Source: Streptomyces sp. PTY087I2 (GTDB lineage: Bacteria > Actinomycetota > Actinomycetes > Streptomycetales > Streptomycetaceae). Taken from it: a DNA stretch of 64,000 nt. The notes below the pieces were generated by a model. It worked only from the letters and a program-made list of their open reading frames with translations. It ran no database searches and was not told the origin of the DNA. Below, in pieces: positions 8,088 through 14,262 of the stretch. Numbering within the stretch: the stretch's first letter is position 1; each line of letters starts with the position of its first letter. The translations under genes and the position numbers were made by a program. The DNA is taken from NCBI RefSeq assembly GCF_001687325.1, contig NZ_LZRD01000007.1, positions 1,786-65,785 of the forward strand, in the 5' to 3' direction.

Positions 8088-8339
8088 TCAGTGGTTCAGG
8101 CCCAGGTTGCCGAAGGCCGGGTTGAGGAGGCCTACCACGTTGACCGTGTTGCCGACCGCGTTGACCGGGATGGCTACGGGGGCCTGCACGAGGTTGCCGC
8201 TGGCGACGCCCGGGGAGTTGGTGGCGACGCCGTGGGCGCCGGCACCGCTGTGGCCGGTGGCGGAGGCGGCACCGGTGCCGGCGGCGATGAGCCCGCCCGC
8301 GATCATGGTGACGGCGGCGGCCTTCTTCAGGTTCTTCAC
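8088..8339 (-). CDS. chpE: short chaplin without cysteines (ChpE type)
   Basis: 83 aa, GTG start preceded by AGGAGG at good spacing. An N-terminal Sec signal (MKNLKKAAAVTMIAGG..., cleavage near ASA-TG at about residue 27) leaves one chaplin domain: AHGVATNSPGVASGNLVQAP, IPVNAVGNTVNVVG, LLNPAFGNLGLNH. Chaplins are secreted hydrophobic proteins that assemble as amyloid at the colony surface and let aerial hyphae break surface tension. Both cysteines of ordinary short chaplins are absent, as in S. coelicolor ChpE, which is among the chaplins also made in submerged growth. The gene is preceded by a hairpin in its 5' UTR and followed by intergenic repeats. Confidence 0.93.
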   Translation of the reverse strand: MKNLKKAAAVTMIAGGLIAAGTGAASATGHSGAGAHGVATNSPGVASGNLVQAPVAIPVNAVGNTVNVVGLLNPAFGNLGLNH

Positions 8340-8359
8340 TTCAGGATCCTCCTAGAAAG

Positions 8360-8380
8360 GCTGCGGCAAGCCGCCGCAGC
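8360..8380 (-). other. hairpin in the chpE 5' untranslated region
   Basis: Perfect 8-bp stem GCTGCGGC/GCCGCAGC with a 5-base loop, ending a few bases upstream of the AGGAGG of chpE. It could affect mRNA stability or translation, or be the terminator of the response-regulator operon lying upstream on the same strand. Sequence alone does not decide. Confidence 0.5.
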
Positions 8381-8482
8381 ACGTCCTGGAGAACGCCGTG
8401 CCGCCCGGAAGGATGCGCCATACGGGTGACATACACACGACAGTATGAATCTCAGCCCGGACGGGAACCCCCGGCGGCGACG

Positions 8483-9127
8483 TCAGCCCACGGCTCCGTG
8501 GCGTACCGCCCACAGCGCCGCCTGGGTGCGGTCGGCCAGGTCCAGCTTCATCAGGATGTTCGAGACATGGGTCTTGACCGTCTTCTCGGAGAGGACGAGC
8601 GCGCGGGCGATCTCCCGGTTGGAGCGGCCGTCGGCGATGAGGCCCAGCACCTCGCGTTCCCGCTCGGTGAGGGTGCTCCCCCGGCCCGTGCCGGTGCCCG
8701 CGTCCTCCTGGGCGAGGAGGGCGCCAGCGACCTCGGGCTGGAGCAGGACGTGTCCGGCGTGGACCGAGCGGATCGCCCCCGCCAGGGCGTCCGGGTCGAC
8801 GTCCTTGTAGACGTAACCGGAGGCGCCTGCGCGCAGGGCGGGGACCACGGTGCGCTGTTCGGTGAAGCTCGTGACGATGAGGACCTTGGCCGGGTTGTCG
8901 AGCTCGCGCAGGCGGCGCAGCGCCTCGATGCCGTCGGTGCCGGGCATCTTGATGTCCATCAGCACGACATCGGGGCGCAGCTCCTCGGTCCGGGCCACGC
9001 CCTCCGCGCCGTCGGACGCCTCGCCGACGACCTCTATGTCCTCCTGGATCTCCAGGAACGTGCGCAGTCCGCGGCGGACCACCTGATGGTCGTCGACCAG
9101 CAGCACCCTGATGATCTTGTCAGCCAC
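8483..9127 (-). CDS. NarL/FixJ-type response regulator
   Basis: 214 aa. The GTG at 9127 is chosen: it overlaps the kinase stop by 8 bases (GTGGCTGA), has GGAGG upstream, and opens the receiver domain (IIRVLLVDDHQ). Phospho-acceptor Asp58 lies in VVLMDIKMPGTDG, with the conserved Thr in LIVTSF and Lys in YVYKD. The C-terminal LuxR-type HTH begins LTEREREVLGLIADGRSN and continues IARALVLSEKTVKTHVSNIL. It is the cognate partner of the histidine kinase encoded immediately upstream and translationally coupled to it. Target genes are not readable; chpE lies directly downstream on the same strand. Confidence 0.93.
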   Translation of the reverse strand: MADKIIRVLLVDDHQVVRRGLRTFLEIQEDIEVVGEASDGAEGVARTEELRPDVVLMDIKMPGTDGIEALRRLRELDNPAKVLIVTSFTEQRTVVPALRAGASGYVYKDVDPDALAGAIRSVHAGHVLLQPEVAGALLAQEDAGTGTGRGSTLTEREREVLGLIADGRSNREIARALVLSEKTVKTHVSNILMKLDLADRTQAALWAVRHGAVG

Positions 9128-10265
9128 CGGGGACCTCCATCTCGATCGTGGCGCCCTTGCCGGGCTCCGATTCAACGGTGAGTCGGCCGCCGACGCTGTT
9201 CGCCCGGTGGCGCATGGAGACGAGGCCGAGGTGGCGGCCCGCGCGCCGGACGGCGGTGGGGTCGAACCCGCTCCCGTCGTCGGTGACGCGCAGGACGGTG
9301 GCGGTGCCGCGCCGGGCCAGGGTGACGCTCACGCGCTCCGCGCCGGAGTGGCGCAGGGCGTTGTGGAGGGCTTCCTGGGCGACCCGGAGCAGCGCTTCTT
9401 CCTGGGCGGCGGGCAGCGCGCGCACTCCGCAGCTCTCGAAGGCGACCTCGGCGGCGTGCGCCCGGTCCAGGACCTGGATCTGGGTACGGAGGGTGGCGAT
9501 GAGACCGTCCTCGTCGAGGGCGGCCGGGCGCAGCTCGACGACGGCGGCCCGCAGTTCGTCGACGGCTTCGGCGGCGAGGGCGGCGACCTGCTGGAGCTCG
9601 CCCTTGGCGCGTACGGGGTCGCGGTCGACGAGGGCGGCGGCGGCCTGGGCGGTGAGGCGGAGCGAGAACAGCTTCTGGCTGACCGCGTCGTGCAGCTCGT
9701 GGGCGAGGCGGGAGCGTTCCTCGGCGATGGTCAGCTCGCGGCTGCGCTCGTAGAGGCGGGCGTTGGTGAGGGCGATCGCGGCGTGCTGGGCGAGGATCGA
9801 GAGCAGTTCCTCGTCCTCGGCGGTGAAGCCGCAGCCGCCCTCGGGCTTGGGGCACATCTTGTTGGCGAGGAAGAGCGCGCCGATGATCTCGTCGCCGTCC
9901 ATGATCGGCAGGCCGAGGAAGTCGGACATGTCGGGGTGGGCGTCGGGCCAGCCGCCGAAGCGGGGATCCTCGCGGACGTCGGCGAGGCGTTCGGGCTTGG
10001 CCTGGTGGAGCATCGCGGCGAGGATGCCGTGCTGGCGGGGCAGCGGGCCGATGGCCTTCCACTGTTCGTCGCTGACGCCGTCGACCACGAACTGGGCGAA
10101 GCCGCCGTGGTCGTCCGGGACGCCGAGGGCCGCGTACTGGGCGTCGAGCAGTTCGCGGGCGGAGGCGACGATCGTCTTCAGGACGTCGCCCACTTCGAGG
10201 TGCCGGCTCATGGCGAGCAGCGCGGCACTCACCGCGGCGAGGCCCGACGGTGGGCGATGACTCAT
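9120..10265 (-). CDS. GAF-domain sensor histidine kinase (HisKA_3 type)
   Basis: 381 aa, ATG start, no membrane segment, so a cytosolic sensor. A GAF domain spans residues ~20-175. A HisKA_3 dimerisation helix follows, with the phosphorylated His192 in EERSRLAHELHDAVSQ, and an HATPase domain with EALHNALRHSGA (N box), DDGSGFD (G1) and HLGLVSMRHRA. The GAF domain has the segment NKMCPKPEGGCGFTAEDEEL, with two cysteines that could bind metal or sense redox; similar GAF domains occur in DosS-like kinases, but heme binding cannot be inferred. It is coupled to the downstream response regulator by an 8-base overlap. Ligand unknown. Confidence 0.92.
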   Translation of the reverse strand: MSHRPPSGLAAVSAALLAMSRHLEVGDVLKTIVASARELLDAQYAALGVPDDHGGFAQFVVDGVSDEQWKAIGPLPRQHGILAAMLHQAKPERLADVREDPRFGGWPDAHPDMSDFLGLPIMDGDEIIGALFLANKMCPKPEGGCGFTAEDEELLSILAQHAAIALTNARLYERSRELTIAEERSRLAHELHDAVSQKLFSLRLTAQAAAALVDRDPVRAKGELQQVAALAAEAVDELRAAVVELRPAALDEDGLIATLRTQIQVLDRAHAAEVAFESCGVRALPAAQEEALLRVAQEALHNALRHSGAERVSVTLARRGTATVLRVTDDGSGFDPTAVRRAGRHLGLVSMRHRANSVGGRLTVESEPGKGATIEMEVPGG

Positions 10266-10508
10266 GGGATCACCGTACCGGCGCGGGCCGGGCGGCCGTA
10301 TCGGGCCCGGGTCGGTGCTCGGCGCGCGGGGGCCTAGGGCGGGGCGGGCCGGGCCCTCGTCCGGAGGTCGTAGGACTGCCCGGGTCCTACGCCGATGTGC
10401 CGGGTACGGGTGGGGCTCCAGGGCGAGGCGCGGTGCGGCCGGGGCTTTCTACGGTGAAGTCGCCGGGGTCTCCCGGCGGACGCCGAGGGTACGAAGGGGA
10501 CGGTCACC

Positions 10509-11234
10509 ATGCCGGTCGCACTGATCACAGGCGGTTCGAAGGGGCTGGGACGGGCGTTGGCGGGTCAGCTGGCCGGGGAGGGCTGGGACCTGGTGCTGGA
10601 CGCCCGGACCGCCGGGGTGCTGGAGGAGACGGCACGCGATCTGCGCAAACGGTACGGGACGCGGGTGGTGGCGGTGCCGGGGGACGTCACGGACGCGGCG
10701 CACCGGGCGGATCTGGTGGCGGCGGCCGGGTCGCTGGGCGGGCTCGACCTGCTGGTGAGCAACGCGAGCGTGCTGGGGGCGGAGCCGCTGGTCCGGCTGG
10801 ACGCGCTGCCGTTGGAGGGGCTGCGGCGGGCGCTGGAGACGAATGTGGTGGCGGCGCTCGGTCTCGTACAGGAGGCGTTGCCGCTGCTGCGGGCCTCGGA
10901 GGCGGGGTCGGTGGTGGTGATCAGCTCGGACGCGGCGGCGGAGCCGTACCCGACGTGGGGCGGTTACGGGGCGTCGAAGGCGGCGCTGGACCAGCTGGCG
11001 GCGGTGCTGGGCGAGGAGGAGCCGGGGCTGCGGGTGTGGGCGGTCGACCCGGGCGACATGGCGACGGACCTGTACGCGGCGGCGGTCCCGGAGGACGCGG
11101 ACGCGGCGCGGCCGTCGCCGGAGAGCGTGGCACCGGCGTTCCTGCGCCTGCTGCGGGAACGCCCGGCCGGTGGACGTTACGCGGCTCCGGCCCTGCTGGA
11201 GGGGCCGACGGGGCAGGACGGGGGTGCGCGGTGA
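10509..11234 (+). CDS. short-chain dehydrogenase/reductase
   Basis: 241 aa, ATG start. Classical SDR fold: nucleotide-binding TGGSKGLGR at residues ~6-14, NASVLG in the NAG position, and active site VVVISSDAAAEPYPTWGGYGASKAAL (Ser, then YxxxK as YGASK). The Asp/Arg after strand 2 (LDARTA) suits either NADP or NAD. Substrate unknown. The stop codon overlaps the GTG start of the QueA-like gene (GTGA at 11231-11234), so the two are translationally coupled. From memory, this SDR-QueA pairing recurs in streptomycetes, though a shared pathway has not been shown. Confidence 0.9.
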   Translation: MPVALITGGSKGLGRALAGQLAGEGWDLVLDARTAGVLEETARDLRKRYGTRVVAVPGDVTDAAHRADLVAAAGSLGGLDLLVSNASVLGAEPLVRLDALPLEGLRRALETNVVAALGLVQEALPLLRASEAGSVVVISSDAAAEPYPTWGGYGASKAALDQLAAVLGEEEPGLRVWAVDPGDMATDLYAAAVPEDADAARPSPESVAPAFLRLLRERPAGGRYAAPALLEGPTGQDGGAR

Positions 11235-13126
11235 CCGCGCGGGGGCGGTGCGAGGGCGGCGACGTGGCCCTTGCCGTGCCGGGGGCGGCCGAGGAGCCGT
11301 CTGCCTCGCCCGGCCTGGGCGGGGCGGAGCCGACGGCGGCGGCCGCCGTGGGTTCCCCGGCTCTGGACGCGGCCATGCCGGGCCCGGGCGGGGCGGGGAC
11401 TGCGGCGGGCGCAGATTCTGCGGCCCTGGACGCGCCGCCGCCGGAGCCGGGCGGAGTCGGAGCGGCGGCATCCGGAAAGACCCCGGAGCCGTCCGCCGCG
11501 CGCCCTGGCCCGGCGAGGAAGGCGGCGGCCGCCGTGGATTTCCCGGCCCTGAGCGCGCCCTCGCCGGGCCCGGGCGGGGCTGGGCAGTCCCCGAGCCGGG
11601 CCGGGAAGGCGGCGGCCGCCGCAGATTCCCCGACCCTGGGCACGCCCACGCCAGGCCCGAGCGGGGCCGGGGCGGCGGCAGCCGGAGGTCCCGCAGGCCT
11701 GGAGACGCCCGCGCCCAGCCCGAGCAGGGCCGGACAGTCCCCGGCCCGGGCCGGGAAGGCGGCTGCCACCGCAGACTCCCCGACCCTGGGCACGCCCTCG
11801 CCAGGCCCGGACGGAGCCGGGGCAGCGGCAGCCGGAAGTCCCGCAGGCCTGAAGACGCCCGCGCCCAACCCGAGCAGGGCCGGACAGTCCCCGACCCGGG
11901 CCGGGAAGGCGGCTGCCACCGCAGACTCCCCGACCCTGAGCACGCCCACGCCAGGCCCGGGCGGGGCGGGGCAGTCCCCGACCCTGGACTCACCCCCGCC
12001 AGGCCCTGGCGGGGAGGCGCCCGCCCCGCCCCCGACAACCACCGCCCTGGAAGCCCTGCGGGTGCCGGATTCCTTGTCGGCTCGGGTGCCTGCCGAGCAG
12101 CGTGGGGCCGGGCGGGATGATGTGCGGCTGCTTGTGTCCCGGGGGCGGTCCGTGGCGCACCATGCGTTCCGGGAGTTGCCTGAGCAGCTGCGGGGCGGGG
12201 ACGTGCTGGTGGTGAATACGTCCATGACTCTGCCCGCCGCGGTGAACGGGCGGGTCGGCGGGGAGCGGGTCGTCGTGCACTTCTCGACCCGGGGTGCGGA
12301 CGGGCGGTGGGCGGTGGAGCTGCGGGCGCCCGGCGGGGCGGGGGTGACCGGGCCGCGGGCCGGTGGTCCGGCGGGGGCGGTCGTGCGGCTGCCGGGTGGG
12401 CGGGCCCTGGTTCTGGAGGAGCCGTTGGGGCCCGCGGCCGGGGCCCGGCTGTGGTGGGCGCGGGTGCCGGAGGCGGTGCCGGAGCTGTTGCGGAGGTACG
12501 GGCGGCCCATCCGGTACGGGTACACGGACCGGGATCAGCCGCTGTCGGCGTACCGGACGGTGTTCGCGGTGGACTCCCCGGACGGGAGCGGTTCGGCGGA
12601 GATGCCGAGTGCCGCGCGCCCCTTCACCGTCCCGCTGGTGGCGGAGCTGGTGCGCCGGGGAGTGCTGTTCGCCCCGCTGTCCCTGCATACGGGGGTGGCG
12701 TCGGCGGAGGCGCACGAGCCGCCGTACCCGGAGCGGTTCGCGGTGCCGGCGGCGACGGCGTGGCTGGTGAACGCCGTACGGGCGGCGGGGAAGGGGCGGG
12801 TGATCGCGGTGGGGACGACGGCCGTGCGGGCGCTGGAGTCGGCGGTGGGCGCGGACGGGGTGGTGCGGGCCGCCGAGGGGTGGACGGACCTCGTGGTGAC
12901 GCCGCGGCGCGGGGTGCGGGTGGTGGACGGGCTGCTCACCGGGCTGCACGAGCCGCAGGCCTCGCATCTGCTGATGCTGGAGGCGGTGGCGGGGCGCGAG
13001 GCGCTGCGCCGCGGGTACGAGGCGGCGCTCCAGGAGCGGTACCTCTGGCATGAGTTCGGGGACGTCCACCTCCTCCTGCCGGGTGAGGAACGTAACGCTC
13101 CGAATTGCTCTAGCAACGAGTGGTGA
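11231..13126 (+). CDS. queA: S-adenosylmethionine:tRNA ribosyltransferase-isomerase (QueA) with a long repetitive N-terminal extension
   Basis: 631 aa if translated from the GTG at 11231 that overlaps the SDR stop; QueA is normally about 340-360 aa. QueA transfers and isomerises the ribosyl group of SAM onto preQ1 in tRNA, giving epoxyqueuosine. The core starts near 12062 (RVPDSLSARVPAEQRG) and contains VLVVNTSMTLPAAV, IRYGYTDRDQPLSAYRTVFA, SAARPFTVPLVAEL, LSLHTGVAS, AVGTTAVRALES, and the end LQERYLWHEFGDVHLLL. Residues 1-270 are Pro/Ala/Gly-rich, low in complexity and tandemly repeated. Alternative: translation starts within or after the repeats (GTG at 12062), making the repeats an intergenic array; but every repeat period is a multiple of three and the frame stays open. 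Confidence 0.85.
   Translation: MTARGRCEGGDVALAVPGAAEEPSASPGLGGAEPTAAAAVGSPALDAAMPGPGGAGTAAGADSAALDAPPPEPGGVGAAASGKTPEPSAARPGPARKAAAAVDFPALSAPSPGPGGAGQSPSRAGKAAAAADSPTLGTPTPGPSGAGAAAAGGPAGLETPAPSPSRAGQSPARAGKAAATADSPTLGTPSPGPDGAGAAAAGSPAGLKTPAPNPSRAGQSPTRAGKAAATADSPTLSTPTPGPGGAGQSPTLDSPPPGPGGEAPAPPPTTTALEALRVPDSLSARVPAEQRGAGRDDVRLLVSRGRSVAHHAFRELPEQLRGGDVLVVNTSMTLPAAVNGRVGGERVVVHFSTRGADGRWAVELRAPGGAGVTGPRAGGPAGAVVRLPGGRALVLEEPLGPAAGARLWWARVPEAVPELLRRYGRPIRYGYTDRDQPLSAYRTVFAVDSPDGSGSAEMPSAARPFTVPLVAELVRRGVLFAPLSLHTGVASAEAHEPPYPERFAVPAATAWLVNAVRAAGKGRVIAVGTTAVRALESAVGADGVVRAAEGWTDLVVTPRRGVRVVDGLLTGLHEPQASHLLMLEAVAGREALRRGYEAALQERYLWHEFGDVHLLLPGEERNAPNCSSNEW
11554..11990 (+). repeat. in-frame tandem repeat, 150-bp and 87-bp units
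   Basis: Two adjacent 150-bp units (11641-11790 and 11791-11940) are about 93 percent identical by eye (ten mismatches). A partial third copy starts at 11941. An upstream 87-bp unit (11554-11640) equals the 150-bp unit minus a 63-bp internal segment. All lengths are divisible by three and encode Pro/Ala/Gly-rich peptide with the motif PTLGTPTPGPSGAG. More degenerate copies of that 14-residue motif reach back to about 11360. Confidence 0.9.
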
Positions 13127-13398
13127 GACTGTTACCTCGCCGATGTGAGCCCAGGCATAGGGTGCACGTCACTTACGAACGTACCTAGTGGGCGCATAAG
13201 GGCGTTTTGAGCAGGCGCTCATGAGGGTCATTTCGGGCGAACGGGACCACTCTCCACTACCCGGCTTCGTACGTCACACCTTTGCCACAGCATTTTGCTG
13301 CCGCTAAGAATTGCTCTCGTCCCCGACGGAGGTGCGCTTCACCGCCTCCGGTCTCGTCCTCCGTGAGGACACCTGAGCATTCGAAGAGGTAGCCCTAC

Positions 13399-14175
13399 AT
13401 GTCTGCGACTCGCATTCCCAGTCGTCTCCGTCGTCTGAACAAGGTCCAGAAGATCTCCGTGGCCGGTGTGTCGGCCCTGGGCGTCGCCGCCCTGACCTTC
13501 TCGCTCGTCCCGTCGAACGCCGATGCCGAGATTGCCCCGCAGGCGGCAGCCGCCGCTGCGCCCGTGGCCTTCACCAACGCCACGGGAACCGCACAGGCCA
13601 AGACCGTGCAGAACAGCATGATCGAGCAGCACTCCACCGCCGAGAAGCTCGTGAAGGCCGCCGACGCCGCCAAGGCGAAGGCCGCCGCCGAGACCAAGGC
13701 CAAGGCCGCCAAGGCGAAGGCCGCGTCCGAGGCGAAGGCCAAGGCCGCAGCCGACGCGAAGGACAAGGCCGAGAAGGCCGCCAAGGCCAAGGCCGCCGCC
13801 AAGAAGCGCGCGGCCGAGAAGGCCAACCGCTCCACCGCGCGCAAGCCCGTCTACGCCAACAACCTGGACGGCTGGATCCGCGAGGCCATGGCGATCATGA
13901 AGAAGGAAGGCATCCCCGGCTCCTACGAGGGGATCCACCGCAACATCATCCGCGAGTCCAGCGGTAACCGCTGGGCCATCAACAACTGGGACATCAACGC
14001 CCGCAACGGCGTCCCGTCCAAGGGTCTGCTCCAGGTGATCCAGCCGACCTTCGACCGCTACCACGTGGCGGGCACCAAGAAGGACCTGTACGACCCGGTC
14101 GCCAACATCGTCGCCGCCTGCAACTACGCGGCCGACCGCTACGGCTCCATGGACAACGTCAACAGCGCTTACTGA
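13399..14175 (+). CDS. secreted lytic transglycosylase (SLT domain) with Lys/Ala-rich linker
   Basis: 258 aa, ATG start. N-terminal twin-Arg-like basic stretch (RIPSRLRRLNK) and hydrophobic signal (ISVAGVSALGVAALTFSLV) ending near NADA. Residues ~75-150 are an Ala/Lys/Glu-rich helix (repeated AKAKAA), probably a rigid coiled spacer across the wall. A C-terminal SLT goose-lysozyme-like domain follows: LDGWIREAMAIMKKEGIPGS, then IIRESSGNRWAINNWD with the catalytic Glu in IIRES, then PSKGLLQVIQPTF and NIVAACNYAADRYGS. It would cleave the MurNAc-GlcNAc bond of peptidoglycan. No ydaO-type riboswitch is recognisable in its 272-base upstream gap. A perfect palindrome downstream is the terminator. 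Confidence 0.93.
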   Translation: MSATRIPSRLRRLNKVQKISVAGVSALGVAALTFSLVPSNADAEIAPQAAAAAAPVAFTNATGTAQAKTVQNSMIEQHSTAEKLVKAADAAKAKAAAETKAKAAKAKAASEAKAKAAADAKDKAEKAAKAKAAAKKRAAEKANRSTARKPVYANNLDGWIREAMAIMKKEGIPGSYEGIHRNIIRESSGNRWAINNWDINARNGVPSKGLLQVIQPTFDRYHVAGTKKDLYDPVANIVAACNYAADRYGSMDNVNSAY

Positions 14176-14203
14176 GCCGCTGGGACCAGCCGTACGCATG
14201 CCG

Positions 14204-14233
14204 GAGGCCGGCACCCCGCGGGGTGCCGGCCTC
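14204..14233. terminator. bidirectional terminator hairpin
   Basis: Perfect palindrome GAGGCCGGCACCCC-GC-GGGGTGCCGGCCTC between the transglycosylase gene and the convergent FHA-ABC gene. The 14-bp GC-rich stem lacks a U tract, as is usual for Streptomyces. Confidence 0.85.
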
Positions 14234-14262
14234 GGCGTCGTACCCGGTGCCTGCTCCAGCGC

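Noticed and set aside
8088..8339. chpE as a broken chaplin because cysteines are missing
   Set aside because: Lack of both cysteines is the known state of ChpE, and the signal peptide and chaplin domain are intact.
11554..11990. Possible CRISPR array
   Set aside because: Repeats are long (150 or 87 bp), contiguous without unique spacers, and keep a coding frame; no cas genes.
13127..13398. c-di-AMP (ydaO) riboswitch before the lytic transglycosylase
   Set aside because: Such riboswitches precede many Streptomyces wall hydrolases, but the conserved ydaO sequence blocks are not visible here.
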